A stretch of 64,000 nt of DNA from Streptomyces ferrugineus (GCF_015160855.1 NZ_CP063373.1:6820001-6884000), one strand, 5' to 3'. Positions 26,381 through 35,448 are shown, numbered from the stretch's first letter. Notes: generated by a model not told the origin, from the letters alone. Numbers and translations: made by a program.

Positions 26381-28293
26381 GCTCGTCGACTCCCTGTCTC
26401 GGATATCTGATGTGACGTCAAAACATCGGAACAAGCTGGGACTTCGGCCTCCGGAAACCCCAGAGCCGCCCGTGCGATCGCGTCCGAGTCCTCCAGCGTC
26501 ACCGAGCCGACGCCGGGTCTGACACCCACCGCCGTCACCCAGCGCACCCCCTCCGTCGGCACCCCGAAGGCGAACCGGCGCGGATGCGCCCTGCCCGCCG
26601 CGTCCACCAGCCGGGGCGGGCCGTCGGTCACGGCCAGCCCGCCCTGCCGGTACGGGACACAGTCACCGGCCGAGAGGAGCGACCGCAGCAGGGGGTTGGC
26701 GGTGCGCCGCAGCTCGGTGCCGGGCAGCCGTGCCTCGATCAGCGCGCGGACCGGCACCGGCGGCTCGGACACCGCCTCCGCGTCCACGAGGAACCCGCCC
26801 GCGCGCGCCGAGGGCCGTACGCGCATCCCCGGCCCGACGATGTGCAGCACCCCCGCTTCGATCAGCGCGATCAGCTGCTCGATCCGGAAGGCCGGCGGGC
26901 CGATCGAGGTGAAGGCGTTCAACGGCGTGTACCAGCCGTCCAGTTCGGCACGGTAGGACGTGTCACGGACGCCGCCGTGGTCGACCACCAGCCGGATCTC
27001 GTTGCGCAGGTCCCGCAGGGCGTCCAGCGCGGTCTTCAGCGGCCCGTCCACATTGCCGAGGCGGGCCTCGGCGACATCCCGCCGCAGGTACTCCAGCAGC
27101 CAGTGCCGGAAGTCGTCGCGGTCGGCGAAGGCGCGCTCGCCGTACGGGCGCTCGACGCGCCGCCAGTCCCACCGCTCGCCGGCCGGCACCGCGTACCGGT
27201 CGAGCAGGGCCGCCTCGGGACACCGGCCGGCGAGAGCGGAGCGTACGAACTCCTCGGCGGCCGGGGCTCCGTGGGCCGCGCGGATCCACGCCTCGTAATA
27301 GACCGTCCGGACCTCACGGTCGATCAGCGGCCAGATGTCGCGGCGAAAGCGCACGGGCCGCCGCCGCAGTCCGGCGATCACCTCCGGGGTCAGAAAGCGG
27401 GGGTGGTGACGGCCGAGCGCGCCCTTCTGGTTCTCGCCCCGCGAGTGGTACGGCACTCCGCGCCGCGAACCGGCGTACAGCACCGGCTCGTTGCCGCTCG
27501 GGAGGTACACCGGACCGTGCTCGCTCTCCTTGAACGTGCCGCCGCGGCCCTCGGTGAGCAGCGCCAGATGGTCGAAGAAGGTCAGCCCCAGGCCGCGCAG
27601 GGCGACCGGTGTGCCCGGCGCGATCCCGGTCAGGTCGACGTCGGCCGGGCCGGCGGGCCCCACGTAGGTCAGACCGTGCCGGTCCGCGAAGCCGGCCAGC
27701 GTGCGTTCCTCCTGGCCGGGGAGCTGCTCCGCGTGGCCAAGCGCCAGTACCACCGCGTCCATCCCGGCCCGCCGTCCGCCGTTCGCCAGCGTCACCGTCT
27801 GCCTTCCGTCGGGGGTGTCGTCCAGCGCGACCGCGGTCGACCGGTGCGTGTGAACCGTCACCTCCTCGGGCGCGGTGTGTAAGAGATGCCGGAACACCCA
27901 CTCCAGGTAGTGGCCGTGGAACGCCCGGGTCGGATAGGAGTCCGGGCCGAGCCGCCGTGCCTCCTCCAGGACGTGGAGCGGGTGGCCCTCGGTGTCCCGC
28001 TCGATCATGCGCGCCCATGCGTACAGGCTGGGCCCGGGCACCGACGGGCCCGCGCAGTCCACGCTGTCGTCGGTGAACAGGGTCACCTGGGAGGCGACCG
28101 TGTTCATCAGCAGCTCGCCCGGCTGGCCGGTGCGCCACACCGCGCCCGGACCGGGCGGGTAGGGGTCGACGAGGTGCACCGCGACCGGCCGGGCGGTGCC
28201 CGCTGCGTTGGCGCAGATCCGCTCCAGGACGGACAGGCCGCGCGGACCGGCGCCGATCACACAGATGGCGAGGGCGTCGACGGGGCCGCTCAC
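26377..28293 (-). CDS. creE: aspartate N-monooxygenase (CreE homologue), FAD/NAD(P)-binding
   Basis: A 638-residue flavoprotein of the FAD-NAD(P)-binding PF13454-like family. The N-terminal dinucleotide motif is ICVIGAGPRGLSVLERI (about residues 7-23), followed by WRTGQPGELLMNTVASQVTLF. A second cofactor region (VVLALGHAEQLPG) is near residue 190. CreE uses FAD and NADPH to oxidise L-aspartate stepwise to nitrosuccinate, the substrate of CreD. The adjacent CreD homologue makes this assignment strong. The GTG start overlaps the previous gene's TGA. Confidence 0.85.
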   Translation of the reverse strand: MSGPVDALAICVIGAGPRGLSVLERICANAAGTARPVAVHLVDPYPPGPGAVWRTGQPGELLMNTVASQVTLFTDDSVDCAGPSVPGPSLYAWARMIERDTEGHPLHVLEEARRLGPDSYPTRAFHGHYLEWVFRHLLHTAPEEVTVHTHRSTAVALDDTPDGRQTVTLANGGRRAGMDAVVLALGHAEQLPGQEERTLAGFADRHGLTYVGPAGPADVDLTGIAPGTPVALRGLGLTFFDHLALLTEGRGGTFKESEHGPVYLPSGNEPVLYAGSRRGVPYHSRGENQKGALGRHHPRFLTPEVIAGLRRRPVRFRRDIWPLIDREVRTVYYEAWIRAAHGAPAAEEFVRSALAGRCPEAALLDRYAVPAGERWDWRRVERPYGERAFADRDDFRHWLLEYLRRDVAEARLGNVDGPLKTALDALRDLRNEIRLVVDHGGVRDTSYRAELDGWYTPLNAFTSIGPPAFRIEQLIALIEAGVLHIVGPGMRVRPSARAGGFLVDAEAVSEPPVPVRALIEARLPGTELRRTANPLLRSLLSAGDCVPYRQGGLAVTDGPPRLVDAAGRAHPRRFAFGVPTEGVRWVTAVGVRPGVGSVTLEDSDAIARAALGFPEAEVPACSDVLTSHQISETGSRRA

Positions 28294-29204
28294 TCCTTGC
28301 CCAGCCCGTCCCGCCAACTCGGGTGCAGCGGCTTGAAGCCCAGTGCCGTACGGGCCCGGTCGTTCGCCGCCCCGCGTGCCGTGGTCAGCTGATGGGCCAT
28401 GAACCAGCCCAGCAGCCGGGGCGCGAGCGCCGCCGGGACGGTGCGCGGGGGCGGGGCGCCGAGCGCGCGGGCGTAGTGCGGGAGCCACTGGGCGGCCGGG
28501 GTCGGTTCGTCGTCGGTCGCGTGGAAGACGCCGGTCGCCGTCGACTCGACGGCCGCCACCGCGGCCCCCACGGCGTCGTCCACGTGCAGGAACGACGTGA
28601 CTCCGGCGCCGCCTTCCGGCAGCGGCAACTTCCCGCCCAGCACCCGCTGTCCGGTCCCGCCGTCCCGGGCGTACGCGGTGCCGGGGCCGTACAGCGTGCC
28701 GTACCGCAGCACCACCCCCGCGAGGTCGCTGCCCGTAACGAGCCGCTCCAGCTCGGCGACGGCCCGTACGGTGGCGGCCCAGCCGGGGTCCGAGGCGTCC
28801 ACGTACAGCCGCGCGTCCTCGTCGAGGACCGGCGGCCCTTCCGGCGCGGCGGCGAAGGCGATGGACTGGGCTATCAGCCGCCGTGCGCCGGCCGCGCGGG
28901 CCGCCTCGGCCAGATTGGCGGTGCCCTCCGTGCGCAGCCGCGCGGTCTGCGCGAAGGCCGCCGGAGGGTCGTCGCGCAGCAGCCGCAACGCCGACAGTTG
29001 GTGGACGACCACCTCGGGCCGGGCGGCGGACACCGCCGACAGCACGGCCTCGCGGTCGAGGGCGTCGGCGACCACTACCCGGTCCGCCTCGGGCGCCCGC
29101 GAGGCGTCCCGCACCAGTGCGCTCACCTCGTGGCCCCGCGCCCGCAACGCGCCCACCAGGGGATGTCCGACCACGCCGGTGGCCCCGGCGACCAGCACGC
29201 GCAT
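28290..29204 (-). CDS. NAD(P)-dependent extended SDR (epimerase/reductase), candidate diazo reductase
   Basis: A 304-residue extended short-chain dehydrogenase. The N-terminal motif is VLVAGATGVVGHPLVGAL, with DALDREAVLSAV following. The usual YxxxK is not obvious: the expected position reads near SDPGWAATVRAVAELE, so classic epimerase chemistry is doubtful. It lies between the ANS genes and the second ANL ligase. In the avenalumic acid pathway, as I recall, an NADPH-dependent enzyme (AvaA7) replaces a diazo group with hydride; this gene is the best local candidate for such a step. That role is inference. Confidence 0.7.
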   Translation of the reverse strand: MRVLVAGATGVVGHPLVGALRARGHEVSALVRDASRAPEADRVVVADALDREAVLSAVSAARPEVVVHQLSALRLLRDDPPAAFAQTARLRTEGTANLAEAARAAGARRLIAQSIAFAAAPEGPPVLDEDARLYVDASDPGWAATVRAVAELERLVTGSDLAGVVLRYGTLYGPGTAYARDGGTGQRVLGGKLPLPEGGAGVTSFLHVDDAVGAAVAAVESTATGVFHATDDEPTPAAQWLPHYARALGAPPPRTVPAALAPRLLGWFMAHQLTTARGAANDRARTALGFKPLHPSWRDGLGKE

Positions 29205-29207
29205 GCG

Positions 29208-29765
29208 TCAGCCCTCCCCATCGTCGGAGACCGGCGCGGCGACCCGCATCAGCAGACGGCACGCCTTGTCGCCGTCCCGCAGGCAGCTCTCGGCCCTGTT
29301 CTCCGTGAGGGTCACGCCGAGGCCCTCCGACCAGCCCGCGTGGATGTCCGTGCACGGGCAGCGGTAGCCCTCCAGCGAGCCGGCCATCCGCACCATGGTG
29401 ACGGCGAAGCTCCGCTTCAGCGTGAGCACGATCAGGTCGTCGTCCTCGATCTCGGTGGAGGCGTTGCGCAGCTCCGGCGGGAACATCCGGTCACCGCAGT
29501 CGTCGTAGCGGCGGCGCAGTTCCTCCAGGTCCTTGCGGGTGTCACCGGTATCCGGGAGCGGACCGGAGAGGCGGCCGACGCGCTGTGCGACGTGCAGGGC
29601 GATCTTGCGCAGCGCCTCGGCGTTGATCTCGTTCGCGACCTCCTGCCCGAACCGCGCGGCCACCCCCTGGTACCAGTTGGCGTCGTGCTGCCACCACAGC
29701 CGGTACGCCTCGCCCGCTCGGGCGCGGTGGTTGACGCCGTCGCCGCCGGTCGTGTTCGTGCTCAT
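29208..29765 (-). CDS. ATC-hydrolase/DUF6125-like protein of unknown role
   Basis: A 185-residue soluble protein. The N-terminal half (AYRLWWQHDANWYQGVAARFGQE...) resembles the L-2-amino-thiazoline-4-carboxylate hydrolase-like/DUF6125 family; the C-terminal half has a CPCTDIHAGWSEGL segment with closely spaced Cys and His, and a later SCLRDGDKAC that could bind a metal or a substrate. It starts in an ATGA overlap with the ligase gene, so it is made with it. Its function is not known to me; conserved linkage with a diazotase-type ligase would suggest a partner in the diazo chemistry. Confidence 0.6.
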   Translation of the reverse strand: MSTNTTGGDGVNHRARAGEAYRLWWQHDANWYQGVAARFGQEVANEINAEALRKIALHVAQRVGRLSGPLPDTGDTRKDLEELRRRYDDCGDRMFPPELRNASTEIEDDDLIVLTLKRSFAVTMVRMAGSLEGYRCPCTDIHAGWSEGLGVTLTENRAESCLRDGDKACRLLMRVAAPVSDDGEG

Positions 29766-31426
29766 GCGTGCTGCTCCTTGGCGGCGAACCTGTCGCGCAT
29801 CACTCGTTTCAGAACCTTGCCGGTGGCGCCCTTGGCCACGTCGTCGGGCTTCATCCGCAGGGCCCGGTGCACCGGGGGGAATCCGGCGGTCGTCAGCACC
29901 GCGTTGACGCGCCCGGTCCACACCTCGTCGTCGGCAGCGTCTTGGTCGACGACCTGGAGCAGCGCGTACGCCTCGGCCTCTCCGTCGCCGTCCCAGTCCG
30001 CCCGTACGCCGTCCGGGGCGACCCCGACGACCGTGCAGTCGGCCAGCTCGGGCAGCTCGGCGAGCAGGAGTTCCTCGGTGCGGGTGCTGAAGACGATGCC
30101 GCCCGGGGTGCGGATGGCGTCCGGCGCCCGGTCAAGGTGGTAGAAGTTGCCGTCCTCGTCCTGGTGGGCGAGGTCTCCGGTGAGCCAGTAGCCGCCGAGC
30201 CGCATCCGGTTCCAGGTCAGCGAGTCGTTCCAGTAACCGGGCGTGAGTGTCGGGGACTTGAGGCCGAGGCGGCCGATCTGCCCCGGCGGCAGCGGGATGC
30301 CGTCCTCCGAGAGCACGGCGGCCTCGGCGAAGCTGATCGGCTTGCCGATGCAGCGCGAGTAGGCGTCGGTGTCCTTGGTGTGCCGGTTGTGGAAGACGGA
30401 GTAGCCGGCCTCCGACGAGCCGAGCCCGTCCACGAAGACCGAACCGTCCACGCGGACGCGGCGCAGGTCCCGGCCGATCTTCAGGTGGCTGCCGTGCTCC
30501 ACCAGGGCGCGGATGTGCGCCTCGTGCGCCGCGTCCCCGGTGTTGAACCACACCTGCACACTGGACAGGTCACGCCTGGTCAGGTCCTCGGCGGCCATCT
30601 CGCCGAACGTCCCGGCGAAGGCCAGCACGGTGGTCGGCCGGAACTCCTCGACCGCGTCGAGCACGTCGGCGCCGCGCTGGCTGGACAGGAGCTTGATGTC
30701 GGTGCGCAGCAGCAGGCAGTACAGCAGCGTCGCCACCATGGCGTTGTGCGCGCCCGGCAGCCCCACCAGGGTGCGCTCCATGTCGGTCCCGGTGGAGTAG
30801 CGCAGCCGGTGCAGCTGCGCGTACATCAGGGTCCGGTGGGTGTGCGGTACGCCCTTGGGCATGCCGGTGGTGCCGGAGGAGTGCGAGATGAGCACCGGGT
30901 CGGTCGGGTCGTGCCGGTACGGGTACGGCGGCGGCAGCGACGCGCGGTGCTCCGGGCGGATGTCGGCGGCGGTGACGTGGAAGGCGAGCCCGGGCCCGGA
31001 ATCCGCGAGCGCCGCCCGGTGCGCCTCGTCCGTGAACGCGCCGACCGCGCCCTGCCGGAGTACGTACGCGCGTGCCGTCTCCGGGGCGAGATTGCCGTTG
31101 ACGTACGACGGGATCGCGCCGAGGGACGTCAGCGCCAGGAAGTTCACCGCGAACTCGGCGCTGGAGTAGGAGTGGATGGCGACCGGGTCGCGGGGCCGTA
31201 CCCCGTGGGCGGCGTACCAGCCGGCGTAGGTCTCGACCGCCTCGTACAGCTCGCCGAGCGTCAGCGTCTCGGGGCGGCTGCCGTCGGGCGCCCGCCAGGT
31301 GCCGTCCGTGCGCAGTACGGGTTCGTCGAGCGGGCGGCCGTACGCCTTCAGGCGGTCCAGGACGTTGCCGGCGCCCAGTTCGGTGTCGGAGCAGATCCGT
31401 GCCCGCTCCTGCCTACTGATGAGCAT
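29762..31426 (-). CDS. ANL-superfamily ATP-dependent ligase, candidate diazotase (CreM/AvaA6/CmaA6-like)
   Basis: A 554-residue adenylating enzyme. The P-loop is LISHSSGTTGMPKG (about residues 176-190), A5 is DGLGSSEAGYSVF, A7 is YWLTGDLAHQD, and the A10 Lys is in KGATGKVLKR near the C-terminus. It begins 14 bases inside the end of the short ketosynthase gene, with GGAGA upstream. The operon also has CreE/CreD for nitrous acid, and ANL enzymes of the CreM/CmaA6 group activate nitrite with ATP to diazotize an aryl amine. This gene is the more likely diazotase; an acyl-CoA or acyl-ACP ligase role remains possible. Confidence 0.75.
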   Translation of the reverse strand: MLISRQERARICSDTELGAGNVLDRLKAYGRPLDEPVLRTDGTWRAPDGSRPETLTLGELYEAVETYAGWYAAHGVRPRDPVAIHSYSSAEFAVNFLALTSLGAIPSYVNGNLAPETARAYVLRQGAVGAFTDEAHRAALADSGPGLAFHVTAADIRPEHRASLPPPYPYRHDPTDPVLISHSSGTTGMPKGVPHTHRTLMYAQLHRLRYSTGTDMERTLVGLPGAHNAMVATLLYCLLLRTDIKLLSSQRGADVLDAVEEFRPTTVLAFAGTFGEMAAEDLTRRDLSSVQVWFNTGDAAHEAHIRALVEHGSHLKIGRDLRRVRVDGSVFVDGLGSSEAGYSVFHNRHTKDTDAYSRCIGKPISFAEAAVLSEDGIPLPPGQIGRLGLKSPTLTPGYWNDSLTWNRMRLGGYWLTGDLAHQDEDGNFYHLDRAPDAIRTPGGIVFSTRTEELLLAELPELADCTVVGVAPDGVRADWDGDGEAEAYALLQVVDQDAADDEVWTGRVNAVLTTAGFPPVHRALRMKPDDVAKGATGKVLKRVMRDRFAAKEQHA

Positions 31427-32216
31427 GGGTCTCCGTCTCGTCGCTTGCGGTGAGGACAAACGCGGCGGGGCCGGGCAGGAGCAGGTTCCCGCCGTCCCGC
31501 AGCAGCCGTCGGTGGGCGGCGACCAGGTCGAACAGGCCCTGGATACCGCCAGGACGGTCAACGGCCCCGGCGTCGGGGCCGGGGGCCTCCGCCGACCGGA
31601 CCGTCATCGGCGCCCCGGCCCCGGCACGGCCGAGCAGCACCGCGGCCGCCAGGCCTGCGGACGCGGGGAGGTCCGGCACCGGGCGGTCACTGTCGGCGGT
31701 CAGTTCCCGGTGCACGGCGGCCAGCCGCTCGCTGCCGCCCAACTCCACACCCAGCACCAGGACACGGTCCAGCTCCGGGTCCTCCAGCAGCAGATCCGCC
31801 ATGGCCAGCAGCTCGGTCACCGGGTCGTCGAAGGAGGAGATGCTGAACATCTGCCCGGTGATCTGGAACTCCCGGCTGATGTGGCCCAGTACGGAGTTGG
31901 GCGTGGCCTGCATGAACAGCAGCGGGTTGTGCACCTTGCCGGAGACCATGCGACTGCTGGCCAGGTCGGCGGTGGTGGTGTCGCCCAGCAGACTGCCCAG
32001 CGCCACGGCGGTGCGGGAGCAGTCACCCGGCCGCTCGGTCAGGCACTGTCTGCTCACCTCGTACGCCAGCGGGCTGAACGCCGACTCCACGAAGCCGGGC
32101 AGCCTCGGCAGCGGGATGTCGTCGTCCCGGCCGGTGCCATGGGTGGCGGTGGCGGTGGCGAGAATGCCGAGGGGTGCGCGGAGCACGGTCTTCTGGCTCG
32201 TCGTCATCTTCGTCAC
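31413..32216 (-). CDS. short chain-length-factor-like ketosynthase (Ketoacyl-synt_2 type)
   Basis: A 267-residue ketosynthase-like protein, far shorter than a 400-residue KS-beta. It aligns with the N-terminal thiolase half: GSLLGDTTTADLASSRMVSG, NPLLFMQATPNSVLGHISREF, and a block like FSISSFDDPVTELLAMADLLL where KS-alpha carries its nucleophile. No Cys occupies the active-site position, as expected for a chain length factor. Such short partners are known from aryl polyene clusters. GTG 32216 follows GGAG and overlaps the KS-alpha stop; an ATG three codons later is possible. Confidence 0.75.
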   Translation of the reverse strand: MTKMTTSQKTVLRAPLGILATATATHGTGRDDDIPLPRLPGFVESAFSPLAYEVSRQCLTERPGDCSRTAVALGSLLGDTTTADLASSRMVSGKVHNPLLFMQATPNSVLGHISREFQITGQMFSISSFDDPVTELLAMADLLLEDPELDRVLVLGVELGGSERLAAVHRELTADSDRPVPDLPASAGLAAAVLLGRAGAGAPMTVRSAEAPGPDAGAVDRPGGIQGLFDLVAAHRRLLRDGGNLLLPGPAAFVLTASDETETHAHQ

Positions 32217-33394
32217 GGCCGCTCCAGCACGAGTGCGGTGTTGGCGCCGCCGAACGCGGCGTTGACGGTGAGAGCCCGGCGCAGATCGGCCTGGCGTGGC
32301 CGGTTCGGCACGTAGTCGAGGTCGCACTCCGGGTCCGGCTCGGTGAACCCGGCGGTCGGCGGCAGTACGCCGTCCGTCAGGGCCAGCAGGGTGATCACGA
32401 ACTCCACGACGCCCGCCGCCTCCAGGAGGTGGCCTGTGGTGCTCTTGGTGGAGCTGACCGGTATCGACTCGGCCCGGTCCGGGAAGGCGGCGCGCAGCCC
32501 GCGGGTCTCCGCCCCGTCGTTGTACTTGGTGCCGGTGCCATGGGCGTTGACGTAGTCGAGGACCGCCCCGTCCGGATCGCCCGCGAGCCGCATCGCCTGC
32601 AGCGCCGCCCGCGCCAGCCCCGCTCCCTGCGGGTGCGGTTGGGCGATGTGGTGGGCGTCCGTGGCCGCGCCCCAGCCCACCACCGACGCCAGCGGCCGGG
32701 CGCCCCGGCGCCGGGTGTGCTCGGCGGACTCCAGCACCACGACCGCCACCCCGTCGCCGAGCAGCAGCCCGCTGCGGTCCGCGCTGAACGGGCGCACCAT
32801 GCCGTCCCGGGACAGTGCCCGCCCGGAGTCGAACTTCCCGAAGGTCTCCTCCTCCACCAGGTAACCGCCGGCGCAGATCGCCACGTCGGTCCGCCCGGAG
32901 GCGATCAGCCGACAGCCGTGGACGATCGCGGCGGCGGAGGCGACGCAGGCGTTGGTGAAGGTCAGCCGTGGTCCGCTCAACCGGAGCTGTGCGGCGAGCA
33001 GTTCGGCGAGCTGGGCGGGTACGGCGTCGGCGGCCCGCTCCACGGCCGCGTCCGCGCCGTCGGCCTCGGCGGCGTTGCGCCAGTACCGCGTGACGCTGGT
33101 GTGGTCGCCTGCCACGCCGAGCAGGACCGCTGCCTCCGTGCCCGGGCGCAGCCCCGCCATGTCGAGGGCCTGCGTACCGCACTCGGCGAGGGCGTGGCGC
33201 AGGGCCCAGTGCTCGACCGCGTCGGGGCCGTCGGGGGCGGCGGCGGCCATCGGCGTACGGTACGGGCCGGTGTCGAACCGGGTGGTGGGCGCGAAGGCGG
33301 GGACTCCCGCGAAGACCCCGCGCCGCAGGGCGTCGGCACCGGTGCCGAACGCGGTGCGTACCCCGAATCCGGTCACCGTGACCTCACTGCTCAT
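32213..33394 (-). CDS. beta-ketoacyl-ACP synthase (KS-alpha, type II PKS)
   Basis: A 393-residue ketosynthase with a complete catalytic set: Cys in TNACVASAAAIVHGC near residue 150, His in VNAHGTGTKYND near 287, Lys in SSTKSTTGHLLEAAG with the second His near 321, and NAAFGGANTALVL at the C-terminus. It overlaps the ACP gene by 11 bases and the short partner by GTGA. It most likely forms a heterodimer with the 31413 protein and extends an aminohydroxybenzoyl starter with malonyl units. Confidence 0.9.
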   Translation of the reverse strand: MSSEVTVTGFGVRTAFGTGADALRRGVFAGVPAFAPTTRFDTGPYRTPMAAAAPDGPDAVEHWALRHALAECGTQALDMAGLRPGTEAAVLLGVAGDHTSVTRYWRNAAEADGADAAVERAADAVPAQLAELLAAQLRLSGPRLTFTNACVASAAAIVHGCRLIASGRTDVAICAGGYLVEEETFGKFDSGRALSRDGMVRPFSADRSGLLLGDGVAVVVLESAEHTRRRGARPLASVVGWGAATDAHHIAQPHPQGAGLARAALQAMRLAGDPDGAVLDYVNAHGTGTKYNDGAETRGLRAAFPDRAESIPVSSTKSTTGHLLEAAGVVEFVITLLALTDGVLPPTAGFTEPDPECDLDYVPNRPRQADLRRALTVNAAFGGANTALVLERP

Positions 33395-33647
33395 CGCGCC
33401 CGCCCTCCTCGACGGCACGCAGGTACGCGGTGAGCCGCCGCAGTGAGGTGAGCCCGGAGATCTCCTCGTCGCTGGGCTCCACGACCAGGCCGTAGCGTTC
33501 CTCGACCACATGCAGGAGCCACACCAGCCCGAGTGAGTCCAGGACCAGTTCGGCGTCCTCGCCGAGATCGTCGGGCAGGCCCGGGAAGATGTTCCGGTCC
33601 GACAGCAGCTCCCGGACGGAGTCGGTGGTGAAGGTGGCCGTGCTCAT
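33384..33647 (-). CDS. acyl carrier protein 1
   Basis: An 87-residue carrier protein. The phosphopantetheine Ser is in LVLDSLGLVWLLHVVEE (Ser38), and the helical acidic profile and length are typical. It overlaps both neighbours, including ATGA with the second ACP. One of the two carriers probably holds the aryl starter and the other the malonyl or growing chain. Confidence 0.9.
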   Translation of the reverse strand: MSTATFTTDSVRELLSDRNIFPGLPDDLGEDAELVLDSLGLVWLLHVVEERYGLVVEPSDEEISGLTSLRRLTAYLRAVEEGGRDEQ

Positions 33648-33919
33648 GCCTTCGCACCGCGCCGGATCACCTCGGCAACGAGTCCGCCGAGGGTGAGGGA
33701 GGCCAGCGGCTCGATGTCGGTGTCCGGTATCTCCACGCCGAACCGTGACTCCAGCCGCAGCGTCAGTTCGATCAGGCTCAGTGAGTCCACCTCCAGCCCG
33801 TCGACGGTCATCGGGCTGTCGTCCGTGATGCCTTCGCGGCTCAGCAGGACGTTCATCTCGTCGATGACCGAGGTCAGGATGAACTCGCGGATCTCGTCTT
33901 CCAGGGTCGACGTACTCAT
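33644..33919 (-). CDS. acyl carrier protein 2
   Basis: A 91-residue carrier protein with the attachment Ser46 in LEVDSLSLIELTLRLE and FGVEIPDTDIEPLASLTLGGL following. ATG 33919 is chosen for its GGAG site nine bases upstream; a GTG five codons earlier is less likely. It is diverged from ACP 1, which supports separate starter and extender roles. Confidence 0.9.
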   Translation of the reverse strand: MSTSTLEDEIREFILTSVIDEMNVLLSREGITDDSPMTVDGLEVDSLSLIELTLRLESRFGVEIPDTDIEPLASLTLGGLVAEVIRRGAKA

Positions 33920-33961
33920 GATCGATGTCTCCACGTGAAGGGTCGAAAAGGAGGGAAGGAA

Positions 33962-33987
33962 GAGAGGGAAGCAGGAGAGGGAAGCAG
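33962..33987. repeat. 13-bp tandem repeat in a purine-rich spacer
   Basis: GAGAGGGAAGCAG occurs twice head to tail within a 94-bp gap that is almost all purine on the plus strand (pyrimidine in the operon mRNA). This is one of the few real gaps in the operon, between the starter ligase and ACP 2. Slippage could have created it; a regulatory role is unproven. Confidence 0.5.
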
Positions 33988-34013
33988 GGGTGTGGGAGTC
34001 AGTGGCGCGTGGG

Positions 34014-35444
34014 TCAGGAACCGCCGCCGGGCGCAGCCGCCTGCAGCACCGCTGCCTGGCGCAGCAGCTTCCCGTTGGACGTGCGGGGCAGGGACTCCAG
34101 CACCCGGATCACCCGCGGCAGCTTGTAGTCGGCCAGCCGCTCCCGGCACCAGCGCAGCAGCTCCTCGGCGGACGGCCGCTCGGCCCCGGCGGCCGGGGCG
34201 ACGTACGCCTCGGTCACGCCTTCGTGGACCAGGACCGCCTGCTGAACCGCCGGATGCTCGCGGAGCACGTTCTCGACCTCCAGGAGGTCCACCTTGAGGC
34301 CGCCGATCACGACGAGGGAGTCCGCGCGGCCGTGCACCAGCACCGTCCCGGAGGCGTCCACCGTGGCGCGGTCGCGGGTGTGCAGCCAGCCGCCCGTGTA
34401 CTGGGTGCCGCCGGAGTCGAAGAGGTACGGCGACTCGTCGAGGGCCACATCCAGTTCGCCCCGGTGTTCCCGTACGACCACTCCCGGTGCGGCCCGGCCG
34501 ACCGCCGGCCGCAGGGTGCCGTGAGCGTCCATGGCGACCACACCGGTCTCCGTGGTGCCGTAGGACTCGCCGACGGCAAGCCCGTAGCGTTCCGCGAACC
34601 GCGCCGCGACCTGCGGGGGCATCAGCTCGCCGCCCGACACCGCGACCCTCAGCTCGGGCAGCGCGGGGGGATCACCGGCGGTGGCGAGGAGTTCGTAGTG
34701 CATCGGCACCCCGAACAGGGTGGTGACCCGGTGCTCCACCGCGGTCCGCAGGATGTCGCGGGCGGAGATCCGGGGGGCGAAGACCACGCAGACCCCGGCC
34801 GCGAGCGAGTGCAGCAGACCGGCGATCAGACCGAAGCTGTGCGCCGTCGAGCTGAGCAGCAGCAGCCGGTCGCCCGCGCCCGGCATGCCCGGAATACGGG
34901 TGAACCGGTCCACCTCGGCGGCGAGGGAACGGGCGGTTCTGCCGATCACCTTCGGCCGCCCGGTGGAGCCCGAGCTGAACTGGACCAGTCGGTGGCCGGT
35001 GCCGGCCGGGCGACCGCCGCCGACGCGCTCGGTGACGACCTCGTACTCGGACCGGAAACCGAACGTCGCCCGCGCGTTGGTGCCCGCGCTGACCATGAAC
35101 TGCGGCCGGCAGGAGGCGCACAGTGCGCTGACCTCGGCCGGTTTGAGCCGGAAGTCGAAGAGCAGCACCTGGGCGCCGAGCCCCCACAGCGCGAGCAGCA
35201 CCTCGACCTGAGTGAAGCTGGGCGGCGTCCGCAGGCCGACGGTGCTGCCCGCGCCGATGCCGTATCCGGCGAAGACCGCGGCCTGCTTGGCCACCCGGTC
35301 GCGCGACTCCGCTCGGGTGAGCGTCTCCTGGCGGTGGGTCAGGTAGGGCAGTTCGCCGTCGTGCGCGTCGAAGAGACTTCGGACGAGGGACCGCATGCCG
35401 TCGTCGTGCCCGTCCGGCGCGAGGCTCGCCGCGCGTTCGCCCAT
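34014..35444 (-). CDS. ANL-superfamily acid-ACP/CoA ligase, likely starter-loading
   Basis: A 476-residue adenylating enzyme. The P-loop is VQFSSGSTGRPKV, A5 is VGESYGTTETGVVA, A7 lies in GGWLHTRDRATVD, A8 is GRADSLVVIGGLKV, and the A10 Lys is in PRTSNGKLLRQ. ATG 35444 is preceded by GGAGG. It sits between the GriH/GriI pair and the two ACPs, so it probably activates 3-amino-4-hydroxybenzoate and loads it on a carrier protein. A diazotase role is less likely but not excluded. Confidence 0.78.
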   Translation of the reverse strand: MGERAASLAPDGHDDGMRSLVRSLFDAHDGELPYLTHRQETLTRAESRDRVAKQAAVFAGYGIGAGSTVGLRTPPSFTQVEVLLALWGLGAQVLLFDFRLKPAEVSALCASCRPQFMVSAGTNARATFGFRSEYEVVTERVGGGRPAGTGHRLVQFSSGSTGRPKVIGRTARSLAAEVDRFTRIPGMPGAGDRLLLLSSTAHSFGLIAGLLHSLAAGVCVVFAPRISARDILRTAVEHRVTTLFGVPMHYELLATAGDPPALPELRVAVSGGELMPPQVAARFAERYGLAVGESYGTTETGVVAMDAHGTLRPAVGRAAPGVVVREHRGELDVALDESPYLFDSGGTQYTGGWLHTRDRATVDASGTVLVHGRADSLVVIGGLKVDLLEVENVLREHPAVQQAVLVHEGVTEAYVAPAAGAERPSAEELLRWCRERLADYKLPRVIRVLESLPRTSNGKLLRQAAVLQAAAPGGGS

Positions 35445-35448
35445 GCGG

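Noticed and set aside
29762..31426. Simple call of long-chain acyl-CoA synthetase
   Set aside because: The sequence fits the ANL superfamily in general, but the CreE/CreD context makes a diazotase more likely; kept as an alternative in the entry.
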